A DNA stretch of 64,000 bases from Humibacter sp049446075. GTDB taxonomy: Bacteria; Actinomycetota; Actinomycetes; Actinomycetales; Microbacteriaceae. Each line of letters starts with the position of its first letter. Position 1 is the first letter of the stretch. This document shows, one piece after another, positions 17,836 through 27,405 of this stretch. The translations under genes and the position numbers were made by a program. The stretch lies in NCBI RefSeq assembly GCF_049446075.1, contig NZ_JBMSEB010000001.1, forward strand, positions 2,294,001-2,358,000, in the 5' to 3' direction. Below the pieces are notes generated by a model. It saw only the letters and a program-made list of their open reading frames with translations. It had not been told where the DNA came from and searched no databases.

Positions 17836-18981
17836 GTGAGGTTTCAGGCCAACCGCGATGTACTGAGCGAAGCCGTATCGTTCACCGTCAAGCTTCTTCC
17901 CCAACGCACGACGCTCCCGATCCTGAGCGGAATCCTGATCACGACAACGGATGCCGGCATCTCGCTTTCGGCCTTCGACTACGAGGTCTCGGCACAGACC
18001 GAGATCTCTGCAAACGTCGAAGAACCCGGCACGATCCTCGTCTCAGGTCGTCTGCTCGCCGAAATCGCGTCGAAGCTTCCCAACGCGCCCGTCACCTTCG
18101 CCACGGAAGACAACCGCATCGTCGTCAGCTGCGGAACAGCCAACTTCACGCTGCTGTCCATGCCCGTCGAGGAATATCCGACACTTCCGCAGATCTCCGG
18201 TGAATCGGGCGTCGTGCCGGCCGACGAGTTCTCCGAGGCTGTTGCCCAGGTGGCTGTTGCGGCATCCCGGGACGACGTCACCCCGGTGATCACGGGTGTT
18301 CAGCTCGAGATCTCCGAGAACAGGTTGAGCCTGGTTGCGACCGATCGTTATCGAGTCGCCGTGCGTGAGATCGACTGGGACGGCTCGATCGGACAGTCCG
18401 AACCTTCGACGGCGCTGGTTCCGGCACGCACACTGCAAGAGATCGGCAAGACCTTCGGGCACAACGGCAACATCACGGTCACGCTCGTCGCAAAGGACGA
18501 CCGTGAGCTCATCGCCTTCACGGCCGAGAAGAAGACGGTCACGTCGTTGCTGATCAAGGGCAATTTCCCGCCCGTGAAGCGGCTCTTCCCGGAGAGCGTG
18601 GACAACTACGCGGTCATCAACACGGCCGATCTCATCGAGGCGACGAGGCGCGTGTCTCTCGTGCTCGAGCGCGAGGCGGCGCTTCGGTTCACGTTCACCT
18701 CCGACGGGCTGACGCTCGAGGCAATCGGGTCGGAGCAGGCACAGGCATCCGAGAGCATCGACGCTCTCCTCACCGGGGACGACACGATCGTGTCCCTCAA
18801 GCCCCAGTTCCTGTTGGACGGCCTCAGCGCTGTGCACTCGGAATTCGTGCGCATCTCGTTCACGAAGACCGACAACCCCAACAAGCCTGGTCCTGTGCTC
18901 ATCACGAGCCAGACCAGCAAGGAGCAGGCGGGCAGCGACAGCTACCGCTATCTGCTGCAGCCCAACCTGTTGCTGCGCTGA
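17836..18981 (+). CDS. dnaN: DNA polymerase III beta sliding clamp
   Basis: Ring-shaped processivity clamp of 381 aa, three repeated domains. It starts VRFQANRDVLSEAVSFTVKLLP, with RTTLPILSGILI, and ends YRYLLQPNLLLR in the hydrophobic-cleft region. GTG 17836 is preferred over the in-frame ATG 17818 because AGGGGAG sits 6-7 nt before it and the protein then begins exactly at the family's N-terminus. Confidence 0.97.
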   Translation: MRFQANRDVLSEAVSFTVKLLPQRTTLPILSGILITTTDAGISLSAFDYEVSAQTEISANVEEPGTILVSGRLLAEIASKLPNAPVTFATEDNRIVVSCGTANFTLLSMPVEEYPTLPQISGESGVVPADEFSEAVAQVAVAASRDDVTPVITGVQLEISENRLSLVATDRYRVAVREIDWDGSIGQSEPSTALVPARTLQEIGKTFGHNGNITVTLVAKDDRELIAFTAEKKTVTSLLIKGNFPPVKRLFPESVDNYAVINTADLIEATRRVSLVLEREAALRFTFTSDGLTLEAIGSEQAQASESIDALLTGDDTIVSLKPQFLLDGLSAVHSEFVRISFTKTDNPNKPGPVLITSQTSKEQAGSDSYRYLLQPNLLLR

Positions 18982-19037
18982 CCGGGCGCCACCCGCGCAC
19001 GGCCGGCGGCTCACGCTCACACCACGAAGGACTACTC

Positions 19038-19925
19038 ATGCACATCGGTCTCATCGGTCTCGGCAAAATGGGCAACAACATGCGTGCCCGCCTCGAGCGC
19101 AAGGGCATCGAGGTCACGGGGTACGACACGAACCCCGACATTTCGGATGTCGCATCTCTCGCCGATCTCGTCGCGGCGCTTCCCGCACCCCGCACGGTCT
19201 GGGTCATGGTTCCGGCCGGCAGGATCACGGACTCGGTCGTGAGCGATCTCGCTGGACTTCTGGAGGCGGGTGACCTCGTGATCGACGGCGGCAACTCCAA
19301 GTTCACCGAGGACTTCAAGCACTCGGAACTGCTCGCGAAGACGGGCGTCGACTTCATGGACGCCGGTGTCTCTGGCGGTGTTTGGGGACTCGACAACGGG
19401 TATGGCCTCATGGTCGGTGGCAGCGCATCCCAGGTGGAACGCGTGATGCCCGTGTTCGACGCGCTGCGTCCCGACGGACCGCGCGAGGAGGGGTTCGTCC
19501 ACGTCGGCGAGGTGGGCGCCGGGCACTACGCGAAGATGGTGCACAACGGCATCGAATACGCGCTCATGCAGGCATATGCAGAGGGCTACGAGCTGCTCGA
19601 CACCCGCAAGGACATCATCAAAGACGTCACAGGCACGTTCAAGGCGTGGCAGCGAGGGACAGTCGTGCGGTCCTGGCTGCTCGACCTTCTGGTGCGTGCG
19701 CTGGAGCAGGATCCGGAATTCGAGCACATCGAGGGCTATGTCCAGGATTCCGGTGAAGGTCGCTGGACCGTCGAAGAAGGCCTGAACAACGCTGTCCCGA
19801 TGCCGACGATCAGCGCATCGATCTTCGCCAGGTTCGTCTCTCGCCAGGAGGACTCGCCCGCCATGAAGGCTGTTGCGGCGCTCCGTAATCAGTTCGGCGG
19901 TCACGCCGTGAAGGCTGTCGACTGA
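19038..19925 (+). CDS. gnd: 6-phosphogluconate dehydrogenase, decarboxylating (short form)
   Basis: NAD(P)-dependent enzyme of 295 aa of the pentose phosphate pathway. The Rossmann motif GLIGLGKMGNNM is at the N-terminus. The substrate motifs are VIDGGNSKF, DAGVSGGVWG and the catalytic-lysine segment GAGHYAKMVHNGIEY. The length matches the short GndA/YqeC class rather than the 470-aa class. The position between dnaN and recF is conserved in many actinobacteria, with no obvious functional link to replication. Confidence 0.95.
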   Translation: MHIGLIGLGKMGNNMRARLERKGIEVTGYDTNPDISDVASLADLVAALPAPRTVWVMVPAGRITDSVVSDLAGLLEAGDLVIDGGNSKFTEDFKHSELLAKTGVDFMDAGVSGGVWGLDNGYGLMVGGSASQVERVMPVFDALRPDGPREEGFVHVGEVGAGHYAKMVHNGIEYALMQAYAEGYELLDTRKDIIKDVTGTFKAWQRGTVVRSWLLDLLVRALEQDPEFEHIEGYVQDSGEGRWTVEEGLNNAVPMPTISASIFARFVSRQEDSPAMKAVAALRNQFGGHAVKAVD

Positions 19926-19992
19926 CCGACGGTTCGAGAAAGGCCCGCGCTCGCCGGCGGCCGGGCCGGCGGTGTTCGGAGGGCGGTCAGCT

Positions 19993-21195
19993 GTGCGTGT
20001 GACACACCTGTCGCTCACCGATTTCCGCAACTACGAGCGTGCGGAGGTGCAGCTCGAGGCGGGCCCGAACCTGTTCGTGGGCAGCAACGGGCAGGGAAAG
20101 ACGAACCTCGTCGAGTCGCTCGTGTTCGTCTCGACCGGAGGGTCGCACCGCACGCCCGTCGACACGGCCATGATCAGGCAGGATGCCGTGGCCGCGATCA
20201 TCCGCGCACGTCTGGAACACGACGGTCGTGCGGTACTGCTCGAACTGCAGCTGAACCGCGGATCGGCGAACAAAGCACTCGTGAATCGGTCTCCGTCCAG
20301 GCCCCGTGAGCTGGTGCGCTACCTTTCCACGGTGCTTTTCGCACCCGAGGATCTGGCGCTCGTTCGCGGCGAACCGTCGGTGCGGCGGCGCATGCTGGAC
20401 ACTGTGCTCGTGCAGCGAACGCCACGGTTGGCGGCTGTTCTCGCCGACTACGACCGCGTGCTGAAGCAGCGAAACACGCTGCTCAAGTCGGCTCGAGCTT
20501 CTGGGGTGCGAGGTTCTGCGCTTTCGACGCTGGATGTCTGGGACGAGCGGCTGGTCGCGCTCGGTTCGGAGATCATCGACGAGCGCTCGGCGCTGGTGGA
20601 CGATCTGCGCGATCCGGTGCGGAATGCCTATCGCTCGGTCGCCGGCGATGATCACGATCCGCGACTGGTCATGTTGCTCTCAGTGGACGGTGCTGCTCCT
20701 GACGATGACGACGACACGGTTTCGCGCACGTCGACAGCCGATGCGGCGGCGTCACCCCGATCCACACGGGACCGTTTCGCCGGAGCCATCGCGCGTCTGC
20801 GGTCACGGGAACTCGAACGTGGTGTCACGCTCGTGGGTCCGCACCGCGACGATGTTCAGTTCCAGCTCAACGGACTACCCGCCAAGGGGTACGCGAGCCA
20901 CGGCGAGTCGTGGTCATTCGCACTCTCGTTGCGGTTGGCATCCGCTCAACTGCTGAGGGAACACTCGACGACGGGTGATCCTGTGCTGATCCTCGACGAC
21001 GTGTTCGCGGAACTCGACCAGGCCCGGCGCGCCCGACTGGCGGCATCCGTGCACGACTTCGAACAGGTGCTCGTGACCTCGGCGGTGCTCGACGACGTGC
21101 CAGACGGGCTACGCGCGCACACCGTGCATATAGAGGCAGGCAGGGTGATCGACCCTGAAGCAGAGGCGTCGGCCGACGAGGCTCGCCATGAGTGA
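19993..21195 (+). CDS. recF: DNA replication/repair protein RecF
   Basis: SMC-like ATPase of about 400 aa that loads RecA at gaps. Walker A GSNGQGKT is at 30-37, HRTPVDTAMI follows, and Walker B/D-loop is LILDDVFAELDQARR near the C-terminus. GTG 19993 is chosen for the GGAGGG ribosome site. An acidic, low-complexity insert (DDDDDTVSRTSTADAAAS) sits in the arm region. It overlaps the next gene by 8 nt. Confidence 0.96.
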   Translation: MRVTHLSLTDFRNYERAEVQLEAGPNLFVGSNGQGKTNLVESLVFVSTGGSHRTPVDTAMIRQDAVAAIIRARLEHDGRAVLLELQLNRGSANKALVNRSPSRPRELVRYLSTVLFAPEDLALVRGEPSVRRRMLDTVLVQRTPRLAAVLADYDRVLKQRNTLLKSARASGVRGSALSTLDVWDERLVALGSEIIDERSALVDDLRDPVRNAYRSVAGDDHDPRLVMLLSVDGAAPDDDDDTVSRTSTADAAASPRSTRDRFAGAIARLRSRELERGVTLVGPHRDDVQFQLNGLPAKGYASHGESWSFALSLRLASAQLLREHSTTGDPVLILDDVFAELDQARRARLAASVHDFEQVLVTSAVLDDVPDGLRAHTVHIEAGRVIDPEAEASADEARHE

Positions 21196-21673
21196 GGCCG
21201 CGGACTTCTACCGCCACTTGAAGGAGCTGTTCGGAGCCGACCCGGGACGCGGGCAGCGCAGGGCCGCACGCGCGGGCCGCGCCGGTGACCGCGCCGGAAG
21301 CCAGCCGTTCGAGCCGGGACGTGAGCCCCGCGGTCTCGGCGGCGTCATCGATTCGCTCACCGAAGAACTGGGATGGAGCTCCCCGCTGGCGAAGTCCGAG
21401 CTCATTGCAGCGTGGGCGGATGTCGTGGGTGAAGAGACCGCGAAGCACTCGGAACCGGTGGGTATAGAAGGCGGCGTTCTCACCGTCAGATGCGACTCGA
21501 CGAGCTGGGCGACCCAGCTGCGGCTCATGCGCGGCGAACTGCTCTTGCACATCGAGAAGCGGTACCCGGAAGCGGCTGTGGAAAGCATCCGGTTTCAAGG
21601 GCCGGACGTCCCCACCTGGAAACGCGGTCCCAGGTCGGTTCCAGGGCGTGGTCCGCGCGACACATACGGATAA
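21188..21673 (+). CDS. DUF721 (DciA-like) protein
   Basis: A 161-aa protein with a basic, disordered N-terminal half (Arg/Gly/Ala rich) and a C-terminal DUF721 domain (AWADVVGEETAKHSEPVGI, then LTVRCDSTSWATQL). DUF721 includes DciA, the ancestral loader/partner of replicative helicase DnaB in bacteria without DnaC. That role is inferred here from the domain and from the location between recF and gyrB. ATG 21188 overlaps recF, indicating coupled translation. Confidence 0.85.
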   Translation: MSEAADFYRHLKELFGADPGRGQRRAARAGRAGDRAGSQPFEPGREPRGLGGVIDSLTEELGWSSPLAKSELIAAWADVVGEETAKHSEPVGIEGGVLTVRCDSTSWATQLRLMRGELLLHIEKRYPEAAVESIRFQGPDVPTWKRGPRSVPGRGPRDTYG

Positions 21674-21798
21674 GCGGGCAAATCTGGTCAACCTCGCCAT
21701 TTCATCGCGTCAGACGGCCGTTTTACGCCCGATCCTCAGGCCGCTCTTGATAGAATGAGAAGTCACGAAACGCGTGCGGTCAGGAGCTCACAACCGTA

Positions 21799-23790
21799 AT
21801 GACGACAGAACCGAAGACGGCTGGAACCGACAGCGATTACGGCGCAAGCCAGATTCAGGTTCTCGAAGGGCTTGAAGCAGTCCGCAAGCGACCGGGCATG
21901 TACATCGGATCGACGGGCCCGCGCGGATTGCACCACCTCGTCACCGAGATCGTCGACAACGCAGTCGACGAGTACCTAGCCGGGCAGGGCGATCACATCG
22001 ACATCACCCTCACGAAAGACGGCGGTGTGCGCGTCGTCGACAATGCGCGCGGTATACCGGTGGACATTCACGAGCCAGAGGGCATCTCGACAGTCGAGCT
22101 CGTGCTCACGGTGCTGCACGCCGGCGGAAAGTTTGGCGGTGGAGCGTATGCCGTCTCGGGCGGCTTGCATGGTGTCGGCTCGTCCGTGGTGAACGCTCTT
22201 TCCAGCAAGCTCGAGGTCGAGGTCAAGAACCAGGGTCACGTCTGGACCCAGACCTACCATGACGGCGTACCCGATGCCCCGCTCGCCAAGGGACCCGAGA
22301 CCACGGAGACTGGAACGACCATCACGTTCTGGCCGAGTCCTGTCATCTTCGAGTCGATCGAGTTCGACTACGAGACGCTGCGCACCAGGTTCCAGCAGTA
22401 CGCGTTCCTCAACAAGGGACTGACGATCTCGCTGTGGGACAAGCGCGAGCGCGAGGCGCTCGACGAAGAAGGCGAGGTCGTGCCAGAGCGTCACGACACG
22501 TTCCTCTATCAGCGGGGTCTCGAGGACTACGTCGAATACCTCAACTCGGCCAAGCGCGCCGAGGTGGTGAACGACGAGATCATCTCGTTCGAGTCCGAAG
22601 ACCTCGAGCGCAAGATCGCGCTCGAGGTGGCGATGCAGTGGACAACCGCATACACGGAGAGCGTGCACACGTACGCGAACACCATCAACACGCACGAGGG
22701 TGGAACCCACGAAGAGGGTTTCCGTGCGGCGCTGACGACGCTCGTCAATAAGTACGCCCGTGAGAAGGGCATCCTCAAGGACCGCGACGACAACCTGTCG
22801 GGCGAAGACGTGCGAGAGGGCCTCACGGCCGTCATCTCGGTGAAGCTCGGCGAGCCGCAGTTCGAGGGACAGACCAAGACCAAGCTCGGCAACACGGAGG
22901 CCAAGGCCTTCGTGCAGAAGGTCGTCGGCGACCAGCTCGGTGACTGGTTCGACCGCAACCCGCTGCAGGCCAAGGAGATCATCCGCAAGGCCATCCAGGC
23001 AGCAACGGCCCGATTCGCCGCGCGGAAGGCCCGCGACACGGCACGCCGCAAGGGGCTGCTCGAGGGCGGCGGGATGCCTGGAAAGCTCGCGGACTGCTCG
23101 AGCCGCAACCCCGCAGAGAGCGAGATCTTCCTCGTCGAGGGTGACTCGGCAGGCGGGTCGGCGAAGCAGGGGCGCAACCCGGCGACGCAGGCCATCCTTC
23201 CGCTGCGCGGAAAGATCCTGAACGTCGAGAAAGCGCGTCTCGATCGGGCGCTCGCCAACGCGGAGATCCAGGCCATGATCACGGCCTTCGGCACCGGAAT
23301 CGGCGAGGACTTCGATGGAGCCAAGGCCAGGTACCACAAGATCGTGCTGATGGCCGACGCAGACGTCGATGGCCAGCACATCACGACTCTGCTGCTGACC
23401 CTGTTGTTCCGGTACATGCGGCCGCTCATCGAGATGGGCTACGTGTACCTCGCACAACCTCCGCTGTACCGGTTGAAGTGGTCCAACTCGCCTCACGAGT
23501 TCGTGTATTCGGACCGCGAGCGTGATGCTCTGCTTGCCGACGGGCTCGCGGCGGGCAAGCGCATCCCGAAGGACAACGGCATCCAGCGTTACAAGGGACT
23601 CGGCGAGATGAGCTACCAGGAGCTGTGGGAGACCACCATGGACCCCGAGACGCGCACGCTGCTCCAGGTGACCATGGAAGACGCCGCCGCGGCGGACGAG
23701 ATCTTCGCCACGCTCATGGGCGAAGACGTGGAGTCGCGCCGCCACTTCATTCAGAAGAATGCCAAGGACGTGCGCTTCCTCGACATTTAG
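21799..23790 (+). CDS. gyrB: DNA gyrase subunit B
   Basis: ATPase subunit of type IIA topoisomerase, 663 aa. GHKL ATPase features are EIVDNAVDEYLAG, DNARGIPVD and GGLHGVGSSVVNALS. The QTK loop is EGQTKTKLGN, and the TOPRIM acidic residue sits in LVEGDSAGGSAKQGRN with MADADVDGQH. A -10-like TAGAAT at 21751-21756 lies 43 nt before ATG 21799. gyrA follows after a 138-bp gap that contains repeat remnants. Confidence 0.98.
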   Translation: MTTEPKTAGTDSDYGASQIQVLEGLEAVRKRPGMYIGSTGPRGLHHLVTEIVDNAVDEYLAGQGDHIDITLTKDGGVRVVDNARGIPVDIHEPEGISTVELVLTVLHAGGKFGGGAYAVSGGLHGVGSSVVNALSSKLEVEVKNQGHVWTQTYHDGVPDAPLAKGPETTETGTTITFWPSPVIFESIEFDYETLRTRFQQYAFLNKGLTISLWDKREREALDEEGEVVPERHDTFLYQRGLEDYVEYLNSAKRAEVVNDEIISFESEDLERKIALEVAMQWTTAYTESVHTYANTINTHEGGTHEEGFRAALTTLVNKYAREKGILKDRDDNLSGEDVREGLTAVISVKLGEPQFEGQTKTKLGNTEAKAFVQKVVGDQLGDWFDRNPLQAKEIIRKAIQAATARFAARKARDTARRKGLLEGGGMPGKLADCSSRNPAESEIFLVEGDSAGGSAKQGRNPATQAILPLRGKILNVEKARLDRALANAEIQAMITAFGTGIGEDFDGAKARYHKIVLMADADVDGQHITTLLLTLLFRYMRPLIEMGYVYLAQPPLYRLKWSNSPHEFVYSDRERDALLADGLAAGKRIPKDNGIQRYKGLGEMSYQELWETTMDPETRTLLQVTMEDAAAADEIFATLMGEDVESRRHFIQKNAKDVRFLDI

Positions 23791-23809
23791 CTTGCGTGCG
23801 TCGACTGCT

Positions 23810-23893
23810 GGTCGAGAAGGTCCGCGGACCATATCGAAGCCGGCAGCGACACAGGGTTCGATACGCCGCCTTCAGCGGGTATGCAAGCAGCGG
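23810..23893. repeat. inverted pair of GGTCGAG...TATCGAA intergenic elements
   Basis: Two degenerate copies in opposite orientation lie in the gyrB-gyrA gap. The first (23810-23842) reads GGTCGAGAAG, then the palindrome GTCCGCGGAC, then a TATCGAAGCC end. The second (23854-23893) starts GGGTTCGATACGCCGCC and ends CAGCGG. The same frame (GTTTCGATACG, GC hairpin, TCAACC) recurs at 62749-62826. Confidence 0.6.
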
Positions 23894-23928
23894 TAGTGCA
23901 AAGAGAACAAGAGATAGAGAAGAAGTAG

Positions 23929-26583
23929 ATGGCAGACGAGACCGACAGCACTGACGACCTCGGCGCCGGCGACGTAGACGCCGCCGAGATCGCTACCTAT
24001 TCGGCCGGCGAAGACGGCATCATGCACGGCAAGATCGAGCCCGTCGATCTGCAGCTGGAGATGCAGCGCAGCTACCTCGACTACGCGATGAGCGTGATCG
24101 TGGGCCGGGCGCTTCCCGAGGTGCGCGACGGCCTGAAGCCGGTGCACCGCCGCGTGATCTACGCCATGTACGACGGTGGCTACCGACCCGACCGCGCCTT
24201 CTCGAAGTGCTCGCGTGTGGTCGGCGACGTGATGGGGCAGTTCCACCCGCACGGTGACACGGCAATCTATGACACCCTCGTGCGCCTCGTGCAGCCCTGG
24301 AGCCTCCGGTACCCGCTGGCTCTCGGACAGGGAAACTTCGGCTCTCCGGGTAACGATGGCGCGGCTGCGCCCCGATACACCGAGACCAAGATGGCCCCGC
24401 TCGCGCTCGAGATGGTGCGCGACATCGACGAGGAGACCGTCGACTTCCAAGACAACTACGACGGCCGCACGCAGGAGCCGTCGATTCTGCCGAGCCGGTT
24501 CCCGAACCTTCTGGTCAACGGTTCGGTCGGTATCGCGGTCGGCATGGCCACGAACATCCCGCCGCACAACATGCGCGAGGTGGCAGAGGGCGCCCTGTGG
24601 GCGCTCGAGCACCCGGATGCTTCGCGCGAGGAACTCCTCGACGCACTGATCGAGCGCATCAAGGGACCTGACTTCCCGACCGGAGCCCAGATCCTCGGTG
24701 TGAAGGGCATCCACGATGCCTACCGCACCGGTCGCGGCTCGATCACCATGCGTTCCGTGGTGAACGTGGAGGAGATCCACGGCCGCACGTGCCTCGTGGT
24801 GACCGAGTTGCCGTATCAGGTCAACCCGGACAACCTGGCCATCAAGATCGCAGAGTTCGTCAAAGACGGCCGCATCGGCGGCATCGCAGACATTCGCGAC
24901 GAGTCGAGCGGTCGAACCGGGCAGCGCCTCGTTATCGTGCTCAAGCGCGACGCGGTGGCGAAGGTCGTGCTGAACAACCTGTACAAGCACACGCAGCTGC
25001 AGGAGAACTTCGGCGCCAACATGCTCGCCATCGTCGATGGCGTGCCGCGAACGCTGCCGCTCGACGGCTTCATCAGCGCGTGGGTCGACCACCAGATCGA
25101 CGTCATCGTGCGTCGCACCCAGTACCGCCTGCGGAAGGCGGAAGAGGATGCCCACATCCAGCGCGGTCTGGTGAAGGCGCTCGACGCCCTCGACGAGGTC
25201 ATTGCGCTCATCCGTCGCTCGCCCAGCTCCGAAGAAGCTCGCATCGGCCTGATAGAGCTGCTCGACGTCGACCAGGTGCAGGCGGATGCCATCCTTTCCA
25301 TGCAGCTGCGCAGACTCGCTGCCCTGGAGCGGCAGAAGATCGTCGACGCCCTCGCCAGGCTCGAAGAGGAGATCGCCGACTACAAGGCGATCCTCGCCGA
25401 CGAGGTACGCCAGCGTTCGATCGTGTCCGACGAGCTCCGCGAGATCGCGGACAAGTACGGGGACGACCGGCGAACGAACATCCTCTACGGGTTCGACGGC
25501 GACATGAGCGTCGAAGACCTCATCCCCGAAGAGGAGATGGTGGTCACGGTCACACGAGGCGGCTACATCAAGCGCACTCGGAGTGACAACTACCGCTCGC
25601 AGCACCGCGGTGGGAAGGGTGTAAAGGGCGCGCAGCTGCGCGGCGAGGATGTGGTCGACCACTTCTTCGTGACGACGACGCATCACTGGCTGCTCTTCTT
25701 CACCACGAAGGGCAGGGTCTACCGCGCCAAGACCTACGAGGTGCCGGAGGCTGGTCGCGACGCCAAGGGTCAGCACGTGGCGAACCTGTTGGCGATGCAA
25801 CCGGACGAGGAGATTGCTGAGATTCTGGACATCCGCGACTACTCGGTCGCGAAGTACCTTGTGCTCGCCACCCGCGACGGACTCCTGAAGAAGACCGAGC
25901 TGGCCGAGTACGACACGAACCGCACAGGCGGCATCATCGCCATCAAGGTGCGTGAAGACGATGAGCTGATCTCCGCTCTGCTTGTAGAAGAGGACTCGGA
26001 CATCCTGCTCGTTTCACGCAAGGGGATGTCGCTGCGCTTCACGGCAACGGACGAGGCGCTGCGGCCCATGGGCCGGTCGACGTCTGGCGTGATCGGCATG
26101 CACTTCCGCGACGACGATGCCCTTCTGGATGCTGCGGTCATCGCGAAGTCGGGGCTGGATGCAAGTGACACCGCGGCTTCCGCCGACGAGGGTTACGTGT
26201 TCGTCGTCACCGAGGGCGGCTACGCGAAGCGCACTGCCGTCGACCAGTACCGCAGGCAGGGTCGTGGCGGTCTGGGCATCAAGGTGGCCAAGCTCAGCGA
26301 CGACCGAGGCGACCTGGCGGGGGCCCTGATCGTTGAGGAGGACGACGAGGTTCTCGTGGTTCTTGCCAGCGGCAAGGTGGTACGCTCTGCCGTGGCCGAG
26401 GTGCCGGCAAAGGGCCGTGACACCATGGGGGTCGTGTTCGCACGCTTCGCCGATGACGACAAGATCATCGCCATTGCCCGTAACAGCGAGCGGAATCTAG
26501 ACGCTCACGACACCGAACCGGACGAGCAACCGACCGGTGAGGAGGCCGAGCAGCCTGGAGAGGACAACGCGATAGATGAGTAG
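23929..26583 (+). CDS. gyrA: DNA gyrase subunit A
   Basis: Breakage-reunion subunit, 884 aa. It begins with an acidic extension of about 40 residues, then LQRSYLDYAMSVIVGRALP. The catalytic tyrosine is Tyr150 in AAAPRYTET. The quinolone region reads HPHGDTAIYD (106-115), with Thr and Ala where Escherichia coli has Ser83-Ala84. The C-terminal beta-pinwheel has the GyrA-box-like QHRGGKGVKG. An acidic tail follows. Its stop overlaps the DUF3566 gene by 8 nt. Confidence 0.98.
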   Translation: MADETDSTDDLGAGDVDAAEIATYSAGEDGIMHGKIEPVDLQLEMQRSYLDYAMSVIVGRALPEVRDGLKPVHRRVIYAMYDGGYRPDRAFSKCSRVVGDVMGQFHPHGDTAIYDTLVRLVQPWSLRYPLALGQGNFGSPGNDGAAAPRYTETKMAPLALEMVRDIDEETVDFQDNYDGRTQEPSILPSRFPNLLVNGSVGIAVGMATNIPPHNMREVAEGALWALEHPDASREELLDALIERIKGPDFPTGAQILGVKGIHDAYRTGRGSITMRSVVNVEEIHGRTCLVVTELPYQVNPDNLAIKIAEFVKDGRIGGIADIRDESSGRTGQRLVIVLKRDAVAKVVLNNLYKHTQLQENFGANMLAIVDGVPRTLPLDGFISAWVDHQIDVIVRRTQYRLRKAEEDAHIQRGLVKALDALDEVIALIRRSPSSEEARIGLIELLDVDQVQADAILSMQLRRLAALERQKIVDALARLEEEIADYKAILADEVRQRSIVSDELREIADKYGDDRRTNILYGFDGDMSVEDLIPEEEMVVTVTRGGYIKRTRSDNYRSQHRGGKGVKGAQLRGEDVVDHFFVTTTHHWLLFFTTKGRVYRAKTYEVPEAGRDAKGQHVANLLAMQPDEEIAEILDIRDYSVAKYLVLATRDGLLKKTELAEYDTNRTGGIIAIKVREDDELISALLVEEDSDILLVSRKGMSLRFTATDEALRPMGRSTSGVIGMHFRDDDALLDAAVIAKSGLDASDTAASADEGYVFVVTEGGYAKRTAVDQYRRQGRGGLGIKVAKLSDDRGDLAGALIVEEDDEVLVVLASGKVVRSAVAEVPAKGRDTMGVVFARFADDDKIIAIARNSERNLDAHDTEPDEQPTGEEAEQPGEDNAIDE

Positions 26584-26986
26584 TGTGGCTGAGCGATTGG
26601 CGAAGAAATCCTCGTCGCGAAAGGGACCGGCCAAGCAGGTCAGGCTCCGTCTCGTCTACATCGACTTCTGGTCGGCGGTCAAGCTGTCGTTCCTGGTCGG
26701 GTTGTGCCTGGCGATCATCTCGATCGTCGGCGCGTTCCTGATCTGGATCGTGCTCGATCAGACCGGAATCTTCGACAACCTGAACAGCTTGTTCAAGGAC
26801 ATCTCCGGAACAAGCGGCAGTGACCTGAAGTCCATCCTCAGCCTCGGCACGGTGATGGGATTCTCGATCGTCGTGGCCATCCTGAACCTGGTCGTCACCA
26901 CGGCACTCGGAGCAGTCTGCTCGCTGCTGTACAACCTCAGCGTCAAGATCACCGGCGGCCTGCTGATCGGCTTCACGAACAACTAG
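26576..26986 (+). CDS. DUF3566 transmembrane protein (Rv0007-like)
   Basis: A 136-aa membrane protein with a basic N-terminus and the family core RLRLVYIDFWSAVKLSFLVG. One long hydrophobic helix is at about 45-65 and a second at about 100-130. The family is specific to actinobacteria and always next to gyrA; the function is unknown. ATG 26576 overlaps the gyrA end, so it is likely cotranslated. Confidence 0.88.
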   Translation: MSSVAERLAKKSSSRKGPAKQVRLRLVYIDFWSAVKLSFLVGLCLAIISIVGAFLIWIVLDQTGIFDNLNSLFKDISGTSGSDLKSILSLGTVMGFSIVVAILNLVVTTALGAVCSLLYNLSVKITGGLLIGFTNN

Positions 26987-27094
26987 GCGGCCGGCGCCAC
27001 GACGGGCCCTGCGCACCATCGAAAGCGGCCCTCGATTCGCGTGATCGAAGGCGCTCGGGTAGTCTGTCATTCGGCCATTTCGGTGGTCGATCTC

Positions 27095-27168
27095 GGGGAT
27101 ATAGCTCAGGCGGTTAGAGCGCTTCGCTGATAACGAAGAGGTCCGAGGTTCAAGTCCTCGTATCCCCA
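27095..27168 (+). tRNA. tRNA-Ile(GAU)
   Basis: Cloverleaf: acceptor GGGGATA/TATCCCC, D-arm with GCTC...GAGC, anticodon stem CTTCG/CGAAG with loop CTGATAA (GAT at 27129-27131), T-arm GAGGTTCAAGTCCTC. CCA is not encoded. It is followed by tRNA-Ala, as at the Mycobacterium ileT-alaT locus. Confidence 0.97.
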
Positions 27169-27250
27169 CGGTTGATTCCCTGTGCAAGGGATCGCCCACC
27201 GCACCTGCACGAGGTGACGTGCGCGCAGTCCGTACCGTGGGTATGAACAC

Positions 27251-27326
27251 GGGGCCTTAGCTCAATTGGTAGAGCGCCTGCTTTGCAAGCAGGAGGTCAG
27301 GGGTTCGATTCCCCTAGGCTCCACCA
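27251..27326 (+). tRNA. tRNA-Ala(UGC)
   Basis: Cloverleaf: acceptor GGGGCCT/AGGCTCC, anticodon stem CCTGC/GCAGG with loop TTTGCAA (TGC at 27284-27286), T-arm with GGTTCGATTCC. Unlike the neighbouring tRNA-Ile, the CCA end is encoded (27324-27326). Confidence 0.97.
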
Positions 27327-27405
27327 GTTTCGAGTGGTCGCTGTGCTTGCGGTCGCGACCTTTTCGGTTCCGCACCATAGCGGGTTCGGCGGCACTACCG
27401 TCCTG

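Noticed and set aside
23872..25800. Minus-strand open frame of 642 codons antisense to gyrA
   Set aside because: Reverse-frame artefact; gyrA is intact and certain.
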